A DNA stretch of 64,000 bases from Nitrospira sp. (GCA_029194725.1 JARFXQ010000005.1:1-64000), one strand, 5' to 3'; counted from the stretch's first letter, positions 43,740-52,036 are shown. The notes: generated by a model not told the origin, from the letters alone. Numbers and translations are program-made.

Positions 43740-45017
43740 ATGACTCAACGAACGCAGTCCAAGATTAGAGTTCTTTTTATTGATAACAGCATCGCATTTG
43801 GTGGTGCTTTGAAAAGCCTTTCGCTCTTGCTCCGTTCGTCATCATTTCGACAGGTTGTGGAACCTCTCGTGATTACAGCTCAAGATCAGAATGTAATCGA
43901 TGCCTGGCTTGAGGGAGTGCCATACATTTGGTATCGGCGTATACTGGACTATCGTAAAAAAGAGCGATTCAGAAGTTTTGTGCAACGAGCTATTCCGCTA
44001 GCTTGGGTTTCTTGGTTCTTGAGAAAGTGTTTTGCGCTCCTCGAAGGTTTCGAGACAGCGTACTTGTTCGGCTTCATTCTTTGGGTAGCCTGGCGGCATA
44101 AAGCTGAAATTATCCATGCTAATTCGGGATTCTTTGTAGAGTTACGTCTGGCTGCCTTTCTGTTGGGCGTGCCGCGGGTTGTTCATTGCCGGGGATTCTT
44201 CGCTCATTGGGATCGGAGCACAAGGAACAACCTCCATGGCGCAGCTTTAGTCATCGGAGTTTCTGATGCTGTCTCTCAGAGTGTAGAAGCTCAGGGCTTC
44301 CCGCGAGACAAGATTGTCACTATTTATGATCCCGCAGAGGTCTCCTCGATTCGTGATGCGGCTACTATGAGGTCTCCCATGAGGAAAGAACTGGGCATTG
44401 AGGATGACCAGGTTGCCGTGGCTATTTTTGGCCGGGTTGTAGAGTGGAAAGGTCAAAGAGAATTTGTTCAAGCAATTCTGAATGTCATGGACCGTAGTCC
44501 AAAAGTACTGGGACTTATTGTGGGTGATGAGGCTGATGACTCTGAGAAGCAATACTTTGCAAGCATAAAACAGATCATTGCCGAATCGGAACACAGAAAT
44601 CGCTTCATTTTGACGGGATATAGGCGCGATGTGGAGGCCCTCTATGCAGCGATCGATGTGTTTGTTCATTTTTCCATCGAACCGGAGCCGTTTGGGATGG
44701 TCGTTGCTGAAGCGATGGCAGCGGGTAAAGCGGTTATCGCGGCTGATGATGGCGGACCCAAAGAGATGATTTCTCATGGGAAGGATGGGTTGTTTGTTCA
44801 AACTGGAGATGTGGACGGGCTTCGAGAGGCAATCCATAAGCTCGTAAACGATAGTAGTCTTAGAGAAGCACTAGGGCGGGCAGCTGGGGAGAAGATATGT
44901 TCTTGGCTAGACGTCGACATGGTTGCTCAGAGAACAGCGGAGTTGTACCCGTCATTGTTAGCTGTGAGTGCGAGAAGTTTATCTGACAGTCAAGAAAAAT
45001 CCTCGCAAAGCCCATAA
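43740..45017 (+). CDS. Glycosyltransferase, family 4 (GT-B), beyond the main EPS cluster
   Basis: 425 residues. N-terminal IRVLFIDNSIAFGGALKSLS has the GG loop; the donor lobe shows VAIFGRVVEWKGQREFVQAI, RFILTGYRRDVEALYAAIDV and EPEPFGMVVAEAMAAGKAVI. No good ribosome site is visible before the ATG. It lies after the convergent secreted-protein gene, so it is outside the main operon and its own promoter must lie in the preceding gap. It precedes a MITE-like element and the PrsR gene. Its base composition is more AT-rich than the main GT genes, suggesting a separate origin. Confidence 0.87.
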   Translation: MTQRTQSKIRVLFIDNSIAFGGALKSLSLLLRSSSFRQVVEPLVITAQDQNVIDAWLEGVPYIWYRRILDYRKKERFRSFVQRAIPLAWVSWFLRKCFALLEGFETAYLFGFILWVAWRHKAEIIHANSGFFVELRLAAFLLGVPRVVHCRGFFAHWDRSTRNNLHGAALVIGVSDAVSQSVEAQGFPRDKIVTIYDPAEVSSIRDAATMRSPMRKELGIEDDQVAVAIFGRVVEWKGQREFVQAILNVMDRSPKVLGLIVGDEADDSEKQYFASIKQIIAESEHRNRFILTGYRRDVEALYAAIDVFVHFSIEPEPFGMVVAEAMAAGKAVIAADDGGPKEMISHGKDGLFVQTGDVDGLREAIHKLVNDSSLREALGRAAGEKICSWLDVDMVAQRTAELYPSLLAVSARSLSDSQEKSSQSP

Positions 45018-45052
45018 GGGAGAAAGGGGCATCCCGTGACCACACTTTCTAG

Positions 45053-45150
45053 GGAAGGTCTGATTTATTCAAAGTTCCGACAAATAATCAGCTCAATTCC
45101 CCGTGTTTTGAGTGCCGACTGATTAAAATCAGGAATTAATCAGACCTTCC
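45053..45150. mobile_element. Short inverted-repeat element (MITE-like, IS5-type ends)
   Basis: A 98-bp element bounded by GGAAGGTCTGATTTATTC and GAATTAATCAGACCTTCC, inverted copies that differ at one of 18 positions. No coding content lies between them. The flanks are CTAG on the left and TTAG on the right, close to the YTAR 4-bp target duplication of some IS5-family elements. The ends most resemble IS5-type termini, so this is probably a non-autonomous derivative or the remains of a deleted IS. Confidence 0.7.
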
Positions 45151-45248
45151 TTAGCTGGCGAGGAGGTATCAATCTCAATCGCCAACCCCTTCCGCACTTC
45201 CTCATTCCGCCCTGTCGTTGGTTGTACAACGTAACGGAGCGCTACAGT

Positions 45249-46634
45249 ATGATGCCATCTACAATCTTGCTTCTTGTCGCCTCTGATGCCGTTTTTCGTA
45301 ATCAGATGAAATGGGCGCTGGCGTCCGACTACCAGGTCCTTGAGGCATCTGATTGCGCGAATGCCATGTCGAAAATTCGCCAGGCCATGCCGTCGCTGGT
45401 GTTGCTTGATCTAGATCTTTCCTCCGATGTGGATAGAACATCTCAAGGGTTGGTGATTCTGCGTGAGGCCCTGCAACTGGATCCGGTGGCGAAGGTGATC
45501 GCCGTGACTGGCACCAGCGATCGAGCAAACGCCGTTGACGCTTTTGAATTTGGCGCGCATGACATTATTGAAAAGCCGGTGTCGTCTGATGTGTTGAAGG
45601 TGGTATTGCAGCGGGCTAGGTATCTCTCTAACCTGGAGCGGGAAAGTCGTGCTAGGCAGGAACAATCCGGCAGGACCGAATTTGAGGGTCTTGTGGGAAG
45701 CAGCAAGCCGATGCAGGAGGTATTTGGCCTGATCCGTCGCGTTGGGCCGTCTGACGTCCCTGTCCTGATCACGGGTGAGAGCGGGACGGGGAAAGAACTT
45801 GTGGCTCGGGCGATCCACCGACTGAGTGCGCGCAAAGAGGCGCCTTTTATCGCCATCAACTGCGGCGCGATTCCGGAGACATTGCTGGAGAGCGAGCTGT
45901 TTGGTTATGAGAAGGGAGCCTTTACAGGCGCCATACAGCAACGAAAAGGCCGGATCGAATCCGCGCAAGGCGGTACGCTCTTCTTGGATGAAATCGGAGA
46001 TATTCCCCTCAGCCTGCAAGCCAAGTTGCTGCGGTTTTTGCAAGAGCATGAACTTCATCGACTAGGGGGGAATAATAAGGTCTCGGTCGATGTTCGAGTT
46101 CTAGGTGCGACGAACATTGATCTGCAAGAGTCTATTGAGGCTGGGCGGTTCAGGGAAGACCTGTTTTACAGACTTTGCGTGGTGAATATCCCTCTTCCTG
46201 CATTGAAGGTACGGGGTTCTGATGTCGCCCTCCTTGCAAAAATGTTCCTCGAGAAGTCTGCAGAAGCACAAAGAAAAGTATTGAAAGGTTTTACACCGCA
46301 AGCGATCGAAGCGTTGATGATGCATGATTGGCCAGGGAATGTCCGAGAACTGGGAAATAGGGTCACACGAGCCGTCGTGATGGCGGAAGGGAAATATATC
46401 ACCCCTCTGAATTTGGAATTGAAAGACCCCTCCCTCGTTGATAAGGATGCCACGACACTTCGAATCGCACGTGATCTTCGAGAAAAACAGCTTGTGGAGT
46501 TTGTGCTGGAAAAAGCCCGCGGGAATCTATCCAAGACGGCTCTTGAATTGGGAATCAGCCGTCCCACGCTTTACCACTTGCTGTCTAGGTATGGATTAAG
46601 GTTGCCAAAACCTATTGAAAAAAGAGAATTGTAA
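45249..46634 (+). CDS. prsR: PrsR-type sigma-54-dependent response regulator of the PEP-CTERM system
   Basis: About 461 residues from ATG 45249, after GGAG. A receiver domain (~5-120) with the Asp in LVLLDLDLSSD and Lys in IIEKPV; an AAA+ domain with ITGESGTGKELVARAIH, the sigma-54-contact loop GAFTGAIQQRKGR and FLDEIGDIPLSLQAKLLRFL; and a Fis-type HTH at the end (ARGNLSKTALELGISRPTLY). The unusual length of the receiver insert (SSDVDRTSQGLV) fits PEP-CTERM-box response regulators. These work with kinase PrsK and RpoN to switch on PEP-CTERM genes; no prsK is in the window. The PEP-CTERM gene directly downstream is a likely target. Confidence 0.86.
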   Translation: MMPSTILLLVASDAVFRNQMKWALASDYQVLEASDCANAMSKIRQAMPSLVLLDLDLSSDVDRTSQGLVILREALQLDPVAKVIAVTGTSDRANAVDAFEFGAHDIIEKPVSSDVLKVVLQRARYLSNLERESRARQEQSGRTEFEGLVGSSKPMQEVFGLIRRVGPSDVPVLITGESGTGKELVARAIHRLSARKEAPFIAINCGAIPETLLESELFGYEKGAFTGAIQQRKGRIESAQGGTLFLDEIGDIPLSLQAKLLRFLQEHELHRLGGNNKVSVDVRVLGATNIDLQESIEAGRFREDLFYRLCVVNIPLPALKVRGSDVALLAKMFLEKSAEAQRKVLKGFTPQAIEALMMHDWPGNVRELGNRVTRAVVMAEGKYITPLNLELKDPSLVDKDATTLRIARDLREKQLVEFVLEKARGNLSKTALELGISRPTLYHLLSRYGLRLPKPIEKREL

Positions 46635-46725
46635 GATGCTGCAGGAATGCAAAATTGTTTTACAGTTGAATAGTTTCATTACTTATTGAAAACATTTATA
46701 AAATTATCCATTGGATATGTAGGAG

Positions 46726-46742
46726 TGTAATACTTTTTTACA
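46726..46742. promoter_or_regulatory. Candidate operator upstream of the PEP-CTERM gene
   Basis: TGTAA-TACTTTT-TTACA is an inverted repeat ~120 bp before the PEP-CTERM start, at the distance expected of an enhancer site for a sigma-54 activator. Further TGTAA (46630-46634) and TTACA (46660-46664) half-sites lie just upstream. The whole 46635-46862 gap is AT-rich. I looked for GG-N10-GC and found no convincing -24/-12 element, so regulation by PrsR is inferred from position only. Confidence 0.35.
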
Positions 46743-46862
46743 ATCAGCATGTTGTGGGTGGAAAATCATACACAAATCAACAATACTTTCAAATGCTTAT
46801 AACACAGCAGACTGTCAGCACGAATTATGCTTGAGCAATATCCAACACGGAGGGAAACGAAG

Positions 46863-47147
46863 ATGAGGCGGTATAGGTTTATTCAGTCTATTCTTCTGGG
46901 GGGCGCCATGGCTATTCTGGGATTTTCAGGGAACGTGGCGATGGCTCAGACAACCACCAGCCTAACGAGCGATAGCAGCAGTTCCTCCATTTTTCAATCC
47001 AGACCCAGACCCAGTCCCAGACCAGTTCCAGGACCGGGACCTTGTCGTCGGGGATGCGTATCTACTCCGGAACCGTCCTCTTTGGTGCTGTTGGGTGCCG
47101 GGTTAGCCGGGCTTGGAATTTGGAGGCGAGCTTCGCGGAAAGACTAA
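46863..47147 (+). CDS. Small PEP-CTERM sorting-signal protein
   Basis: 94 residues. The signal peptide runs to ~28 (ILGFSGNVAMAQ). A short low-complexity middle follows: Ser/Thr-rich, then RPRPSPRPVPGPGP and CRRGC. The end is a textbook PEP-CTERM tail: TPEPSSLVLLGAGLAGLGIW then RRASRKD. The start at 46863 has GGAGGG upstream; 12 extra codons are open before it. It is the only intact exosortase substrate here. It is probably cleaved by exosortase and attached to the polymer surface. The mature part is only ~35 residues, so it resembles a linker or pilot protein more than an enzyme. A strong terminator follows. Confidence 0.9.
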   Translation: MRRYRFIQSILLGGAMAILGFSGNVAMAQTTTSLTSDSSSSSIFQSRPRPSPRPVPGPGPCRRGCVSTPEPSSLVLLGAGLAGLGIWRRASRKD

Positions 47148-47178
47148 CCAAACTTTGTTCATGAGAGAGAACGGAATA

Positions 47179-47219
47179 GAAGGGCCAACCCTCTATTAGG
47201 CGTTGGCCCTTCCTTTTTT
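47179..47219 (+). terminator. Rho-independent terminator of the PEP-CTERM gene
   Basis: GAAGGGCCAAC (47179-47189) pairs perfectly with GTTGGCCCTTC (47202-47212), followed by CTTTTTT. It lies ~30 bases after the PEP-CTERM stop. Similar hairpins sit at 50689 and 52299, each just before the end of a BACON/Fn3 gene on the other strand. Confidence 0.88.
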
Positions 47220-47285
47220 AAGAAGAATCTGCGTAATCCTGCCTTGCAAGCAAGTTGCCTGGATTTATTGCAGCACTCCATTGAG

Positions 47286-47398
47286 TCATTGATTCGTCTT
47301 GCTGATCTCGTTGAAGGGGGAGCTCTTGCTGGCACCGTCATATGCCGTGATGACGAAATCGTACAGGCGGCCTACGATCAAACGGTTCACGGTAGATG
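47286..47398 (-). pseudogene. C-terminal fragment of a BACON/Fn3 protein
   Basis: On the minus strand the last ~37 codons read SSTVNRLIVGRLYDFVITAY and then DGASKSSPFNEISKTNQ-stop. They align residue by residue with the C-termini of the proteins at 50750 and 52413 (SSTVNSLTVGRMYYFAVTAY, ending EVSKTIQ). All upstream sequence is missing: the fragment stops where IS3-type coding sequence begins. It is a third, truncated member of this local family, probably cut by the insertion. Confidence 0.75.
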
Positions 47399-48249
47399 AT
47401 GAGCGTAACTTCGGTGTCCACGAAACTGGGGGAAGGTCAGAAACGGACGAGACGGAATCACGGGGCAGCTTTTAAGGCGCAAGTCGCCTTGGTAGCGGTC
47501 AGAGGCGACAAGACGTTGGCGGAAGTGGCCGAACACTTCAGGGTGCATCCCACCCAGATCACTGACTGGAAGTAGCACCTCGTGGCCTGGGCAGCAGACG
47601 TGTTCGGCGGGGCAAACCCGCCATCCGACACCCCGGATTTGAGGACGCTTCATGCGAAGCTCGGACAACTGATCCTGGAGCATGATTTCGTAGAAGGCGC
47701 CCTCATCAAGGCGGGCTTGCTGAGTGGAACGCAATGATCGATCTCACGCCCACATGGCCCGTCGTCCGGCAATGTCAGCTCCTCGGAGTGGCTCGGTCGA
47801 CGGCCTACTCCCAACCGAGGCCGGTCTCCGATACGGCGCTGGTCCTGCTGCGCTGGCGTGGTGGCTTTCCAATACGTTGACCACGGACTTTTGCCGCGAG
47901 GCCGTGCAGGAGGCGATCATCCGGTATGGCTGCCCAGAGATCGTCAAGACTGATCAAGGCTGCCAGTTCACCAGTCCGAAGTTCACGGGCCTGCTGAAAA
48001 CGCACGGCATCTAGATTCGCACGGATGGGGCTGGACGCTGGCGCGACCATGGTTTCGTGGAACGGTTGTGGCGGAACTTGAAATACGAGGAGGTCTCTCC
48101 CCACGCCAACGAGACTATCCACGACGCCCACCAAGGGGTGTGCGCTACGTAACGTTCTACAATCAGGTCAGGCCACACGTGCCCTTGACGGACGCACGTT
48201 CGATCGTGTGTACTGGGAGAATCGACCTGCACAGCACCCCGCTACCTAG
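47399..48249 (+). pseudogene. Degenerate IS3-family transposase (orfA with stop, orfB with internal deletion)
   Basis: OrfA is recognisable from RRNHGAAFKAQVALVAVRGD, KTLAEVAEHFRVHPTQITDW to LRTLHAKLGQLILEHDFVEG, but an in-frame TAG near 47572 interrupts it. OrfB starts at 47734 (VVRQCQLLGVARSTAYSQPR), loses its central part, then resumes in another frame with SNTLTTDFCREAVQEAIIRY, VKTDQGCQFTSPKF (DDE region) and FVERLWRNLKYEEV, ending GRTFDRVYWE. It also has a stop after KTHGI. No terminal repeats are clear. It cannot be active. It abuts the truncated Fn3 fragment. Confidence 0.88.
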
Positions 48250-48302
48250 GCTCAAACCGCCAGGGCCCATTTATGAATTAACAAGAACTGTCCAAACAAG
48301 CG

Positions 48303-48392
48303 GAGCCATCTCTGTATCTTCGAGACTATGCCGACTGGACGGCGGTGCTTCATGTACGGGATCAATATTTTCGCTTCTACAACACCGAATAG
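48303..48392 (+). pseudogene. Second IS3-type OrfB C-terminal scrap
   Basis: The reading frame EPSLYLRDYADWTAVLHVRD-QYFRFYNTE-stop matches the end of IS3/IS150-like transposases (YLRDY, then YFxFYNxERPHQ) and breaks off just at the ERPHQ motif. It is in the same direction as the preceding IS remnant but duplicates a region that remnant already has (VTFYNQVRPH), so it comes from a different element. Confidence 0.6.
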
Positions 48393-48463
48393 CCGCATTA
48401 GGGGTTGGCCATGCGGACGCCTGCGGCAGTGTATTTCGGATGAAAATGGAAGGATGCTAGGAC

Positions 48464-49033
48464 ATGGACGGAGTCATGTTCGCACGTTGTAGGGCAGATG
48501 CGGCGGTCGGTTTCAACGGAGGCTCCCAGGCTGACGGCTGGTTGGCACTTGGCCCGCCCCCAAGAGACCAGCAAGCAGCTCAGGAACAGGCGAGGTCACA
48601 ATGTTCGTCCATTAGCTTAGGGCAGGATAAAATCTGTCCAAACGATGGGGGGAAGCTCCGGATTCGTGGATTAACCATCGCTCGTGGGTGTTCGATCGTC
48701 TTGAGTCTAATTTTTCTATCTCTCACGGACTGCGGATCTGGTGACGAGCAGGGACCAACGATTTCTACAAGCCCCACCCCCACCCCCGTCGGATCGACAG
48801 TCAGCTTGGTGTGGGACCCAGTCAATGATTCAAACATATTTGGCTACTACATTCATTATGGAAAACAATCCCCCAACCAGCCTGGTTCGTGCGCGTATGG
48901 TCAAGGAACCTTCGTTTCGTCTCCCCAAGGAACCGTGACCGGCTTAGACCCTGGATCGACGTACTACTTTGCAGTCAGCGCTTATAACGGAGTTAGAGGT
49001 GATTGTTCAAACGAGGTTGAGGCTCAAACCTAG
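48464..49033 (+). CDS. Secreted Fn3-domain protein, probable lipoprotein
   Basis: Up to 189 residues. The recognisable part begins ~residue 65: RGCSIVLSLIFLSLTDCGSG, a lipoprotein signal with Cys near 89. A short Thr/Pro spacer follows, then one Fn3 domain (VSLVWDPVNDSNIFGYYIHY, GLDPGSTYYFAVSAYNGV, CSNEVEAQT). The first ~60 residues are not family-like; no ATG lies close before the signal, so the true start may be the TTG or GTG codons near 48670-48700 or the gene may be fused at its 5' end. The Fn3 domain resembles those of the lipoproteins at 51491 and 53235. A matrix or surface role is inferred. Confidence 0.6.
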   Translation: MDGVMFARCRADAAVGFNGGSQADGWLALGPPPRDQQAAQEQARSQCSSISLGQDKICPNDGGKLRIRGLTIARGCSIVLSLIFLSLTDCGSGDEQGPTISTSPTPTPVGSTVSLVWDPVNDSNIFGYYIHYGKQSPNQPGSCAYGQGTFVSSPQGTVTGLDPGSTYYFAVSAYNGVRGDCSNEVEAQT

Positions 49034-49245
49034 ACCGAGCTCACCTGGAGATTTACGAAACTTGCCAAGAATGCCCTGCTCGGAAGAGCGGGGATGAATC
49101 CGTCATTTCTGCTTTTGCATTTCGCATTGCGCTTGTGCACTGATTGATAGCTCGTCGATCCTCATGAGCTGGTGCTAACGACCTGTGGAACGGGTGCACA
49201 GGTCGGTCAAGAACTGGCAAGTTCTGCGCACGGCGGAAGTACGAT

Positions 49246-50385
49246 CTACTTACCCTGAGGAGGGTCAGCGCATTTCTGACCTCTTCGGAGCGACATTCTT
49301 CTCGCGAAGGATGTGCCCAATCGCTTGAAGGATCTGTAGACCGCTAGATACCAGTGACGGCTTTCCGGTCGTAGAAAAGAGAGCATACATAGCCCCATCA
49401 AGCGCGGCCGCAAGGGTTGATACCGTAAGGCTCGGCAGAGAAACCGCCTTGAAGCAACTTGCTTCCCTCGATCAAGCAATGATTCACCGAGCCAAGTGTA
49501 TGACTCTCCCAGCATTGTGTTGAGCAGCGACTGAGGCAATGAGATACGAGATCGCTCATTCTTCAAGAATGGACGAATCGTTATGAGAGAGTGCACTGCC
49601 ATGAAGGCGTTATACTGAGGCCTGGTTAACCGATCTTCCCCGCCGATTTGATACTTGATGGATGCCACATCAACAAAGGCCACTGGGCCTTCCCGGCATG
49701 TTCTTAAGTGGAAATCATAGTCTTCCCCTGTATAGCGGAAACGTTCCTGAAATCCTCCAACCTGGGCCAGTCGATTTTTCCGAATAAGCACAGTTGACGT
49801 ATGGACGAGATTTCCCATGATCAGGGGGGAGAATATGTCACCAAAGCTAACCAACACATCGCCGATGAGCACACTTAGATTCGGAGCAATTGACGAGAGG
49901 GCACAAGAACCAGAAAATAGTGAGGCAGAATCGGGGAACCAGCGATAGGCGTGGTACATCCTTCGTAGATATTTCGGATCACAGACAGTGCCCGTTTGGT
50001 CGACCGCTTCCATGTCCGTCCACACCATACCCACTTCAGGCAGGTGAGCCATCACAGCTAGCTGGAGTTCTAGCTTCCATGGTATCCACACATCGTCAGA
50101 GTCCAATAACGCCACGAACTCACCACGAGCCAATCGAAGCCCATGATTCCGGGCCACTGACACTCCCTGATTACGCTGATATACATAACGAATTCTGGAA
50201 TCACTATGAAAGAGACGTTTGACCAACTCCTCTGTATCATCCTCAGAGCCGTCGTCAATGAGCACAACTTCGGTCTTTTGGTACGATTGACTTAGAACAC
50301 TGTCAAGACACCGCTGGAGGCAATAGCCTCGATTGTAGGTGGGGATTACAACACTGACGAGCGGCTGCTTTACCATCCTACTCAC
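49246..50385 (-). CDS. Glycosyltransferase, family 2 (GT-A)
   Basis: 379 residues. PLVSVVIPTYNRGYCLQRCL, VVLIDDGSEDDTEELVK, GEFVALLDSDDVWIPWKLEL (DxD) and YTGEDYDFHLRTCREGPVA are standard GT2 motifs; the C-terminal ~120 residues are helical. It is soluble and has no TM helix. It stands alone on the minus strand between secreted-protein genes, away from the main EPS operon. It may modify the polymer or glycosylate a surface component. The start may be GTG 50385 or ATG 50376. Confidence 0.88.
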   Translation of the reverse strand: MSRMVKQPLVSVVIPTYNRGYCLQRCLDSVLSQSYQKTEVVLIDDGSEDDTEELVKRLFHSDSRIRYVYQRNQGVSVARNHGLRLARGEFVALLDSDDVWIPWKLELQLAVMAHLPEVGMVWTDMEAVDQTGTVCDPKYLRRMYHAYRWFPDSASLFSGSCALSSIAPNLSVLIGDVLVSFGDIFSPLIMGNLVHTSTVLIRKNRLAQVGGFQERFRYTGEDYDFHLRTCREGPVAFVDVASIKYQIGGEDRLTRPQYNAFMAVHSLITIRPFLKNERSRISLPQSLLNTMLGESYTWLGESLLDRGKQVASRRFLCRALRYQPLRPRLMGLCMLSFLRPESRHWYLAVYRSFKRLGTSFARRMSLRRGQKCADPPQGK

Positions 50386-50522
50386 ATAATTCGTGACAAT
50401 TATCTCCCCGCTGCCGGTTTTCGAGCACGCGCGTCACGTTGAAAAACTAGCATGCCGTTCAGGGGGCTGTTTCTTTCACACCTTATGGTTTGTATTATAC
50501 TACAAGCCTCACTACCAGGAGC

Positions 50523-50657
50523 ATGAGCCTTGTTACAATGAGCCTTGTTACACTTAAACCTAAAGCCGTGAGGGTTGCTGAGCCAGCATTCTGGATATTG
50601 TTGGGTGCTGGGTTAGCTGGGCTTGGAATCTGGAAGCGGACTTCACGGAAGAACTAA
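50523..50657 (+). pseudogene. PEP-CTERM tail remnant
   Basis: 44 codons ending VAEPAFWILLGAGLAGLGIW-KRTSRKN-stop. This nearly repeats the tail of the intact PEP-CTERM protein at 46863 (LLGAGLAGLGIWRRASRKD) but Pro-Glu-Pro-Ser has become Ala-Glu-Pro-Ala. No signal peptide or mature domain precedes it. The first 30 bases are two exact copies of ATGAGCCTTGTTACA. It is the decayed end of a former PEP-CTERM gene, in the same setting: PEP tail, hairpin terminator, then a convergent BACON/Fn3 gene. Confidence 0.75.
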
Positions 50658-50688
50658 CCAGACTCTGTCCAGAAAGAAATCGGAGGAA

Positions 50689-50725
50689 AAGGGTCATCTC
50701 CCGACCGGGAGATGACCCTTCTGCT
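50689..50725. terminator. 15-bp stem-loop terminator between convergent units
   Basis: AAGGGTCATCTCCCG (50689-50703) and CGGGAGATGACCCTT (50706-50720) form a perfect inverted repeat, followed by CTGCTTTTGGG on the plus strand and a purine-rich AGGAAA run on the other side. It lies between the PEP-CTERM tail remnant and the end of the minus-strand BACON/Fn3 gene. Confidence 0.75.
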
Positions 50726-50749
50726 TTTGGGGCTGATGTAGCTAATGGG

Positions 50750-51439
50750 TCATTGGATGGTTTTGCTGGCTTCGTTAGAGGGGGGACTCTCGCCGGCACT
50801 GTTGTATGCCGTGACGGCGAAATAGTACATGCGGCCCACGGTTAAACTGTCCACGGTCGCTGATGTGACGGTGCCCACGTCAATAGTTCTGGTGTAGAGG
50901 CGGGGTGCCTCGCCAACGTAGACTTTATAGCCGCTAACAGGGGTACCGGTGACCGCGTCCCACGTGAGGGTGGCTGTGGACATCGTGGGTGGGGGTGGCG
51001 GGGGGGCAGGCGACAGAATTAATGTCACAGGGACGTTTTTGGTGTACCAGGTACCCACCTTGATGGTGATGGTTCCGTTGTACGTCCCTGCTGCAAGTCC
51101 GCTGGTGTTGACAGCGACCGTGATTGTCGCACTTGTGGTCATGGATGTTGTGGTCGGAGACACTGTCAGCCAAGTAGCATTGTCTGAGGTCGTGAGTGTC
51201 GCTGGTTTAGACTGGGTTCTTCTGACAGTTAATGTTTGGTTCGGTGGGTTTGTCGCACCTTGAACAGCGTAAAATGTCAGAGTTTTCGGGCTGGTGGAAG
51301 CGGCTAAGCACTCAGAAGCGAGTCCCAGACAGATGAACGCCATAATCCCAACCTGCCAGAACCAAGTTGCGGCCAAGGCGTTTTCGTTATTGCGAAGTCG
51401 TACCGTTCGGTAGGTATGTTCCATAAAGATGTGCCTCAT
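50750..51439 (-). CDS. Secreted BACON + Fn3 protein (copy A)
   Basis: About 229 residues from ATG 51439, after GTAGGACACTG. A signal peptide ends near ECLAAS. A BACON-type Ig domain follows (LTFYAVQGATNPPNQTLTV, SDNATWLTVSPTTTSMTTSA, SGLAAGTYNGTITIKVG, VPVTLILSPAP). A Pro linker leads to one Fn3 domain (TATLTWDAVTGTPVSGYKVY, VGRMYYFAVTAYNSAGESPP, EASKTIQ). BACON domains commonly bind glycans or mucin; an EPS-binding role is inferred. The upstream neighbour in the same direction is an Fn3 lipoprotein (51491). Copy B is at 52413. Confidence 0.82.
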   Translation of the reverse strand: MRHIFMEHTYRTVRLRNNENALAATWFWQVGIMAFICLGLASECLAASTSPKTLTFYAVQGATNPPNQTLTVRRTQSKPATLTTSDNATWLTVSPTTTSMTTSATITVAVNTSGLAAGTYNGTITIKVGTWYTKNVPVTLILSPAPPPPPPTMSTATLTWDAVTGTPVSGYKVYVGEAPRLYTRTIDVGTVTSATVDSLTVGRMYYFAVTAYNSAGESPPSNEASKTIQ

Positions 51440-51490
51440 CAGTGTCCTACCTTTCCTCGGTGAGAGCTGTCGCACTGGGGAGTCTCCCTC

Positions 51491-52036
51491 TTAGGATTCA
51501 GCCGGTGGCGTGACTACCGTGATCTCATTCGAGCAGAGACTCTCCGACTCGTTGAACGCACGGATAGCGAACACATATGGTGTGTTGGGTTCGAGCCCGG
51601 TGATGGTAGCGGGTGGAGCCTGGACGGTTTGACTTTCCCCGGAAGAACATGAGCTTGGTTCTTCTGAAGTGGACTCTTCTGAGCGTGGTTCTTCTGATGG
51701 TTGTTTTCGATAATAAATGTTGTAACCGGCCACGTTCATATCTGGAGGCTGAGCCCAGGTCACATGCGCGGTCACTCCTGTTGGGGTCGAAGTCATGGTA
51801 ATCGTGGGATCTGCTTCTCCATCAGAATCTGCCGACTTGGAACCGGCGGCTTGATCTGAGTCCAATCCTGCTGCATCATCAGTAGGCGCAGAAAGACTAG
51901 AAATTATCGGTCCTCCCGCTCCATCATTTGTGCAACCAGCCACTGATATAAGGAGGAGAGCCAGGAGTATCGGAAGGGCCCTCGAGATGTTCGATTGCCA
52001 AGAAACAGGGCTGGCCAAAGGTCTGAGCAGCAACAT
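51491..52036 (-). CDS. Fn3 lipoprotein (copy A)
   Basis: About 181 residues from ATG 52036 (AGGGGTG upstream; a GTG three codons earlier is possible). The lipobox is LLISVAGC. A Ser/Asp/Ala-rich spacer precedes an Fn3 domain (GVTAHVTWAQPPDMNVAGYN, IYYRKQPSEE, TITGLEPNTPYVFAIRAFNE, LCSNEITVVTPPAES). A Ser-Glu-Glu-Pro/Ser run (PSEEPRSEESTSEEPSS) splits the domain, encoded by imperfect 15-bp units. It would be anchored in the outer or inner membrane facing the matrix. It precedes BACON/Fn3 copy A; copy B of this lipoprotein is at 53235. Confidence 0.78.
   Translation of the reverse strand: MLLLRPLASPVSWQSNISRALPILLALLLISVAGCTNDGAGGPIISSLSAPTDDAAGLDSDQAAGSKSADSDGEADPTITMTSTPTGVTAHVTWAQPPDMNVAGYNIYYRKQPSEEPRSEESTSEEPSSCSSGESQTVQAPPATITGLEPNTPYVFAIRAFNESESLCSNEITVVTPPAES

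Noticed and set aside
43740..45017. Treating this GT4 gene as part of the main EPS operon
   Set aside because: It is separated by a convergent gene and a ~450-bp gap, so it must have its own promoter.
46635..46862. Possible sigma-54 promoter of the PEP-CTERM gene
   Set aside because: Each GG pair was checked for GC ten bases later; none fits (closest TTGGATATGTAGGAGT).
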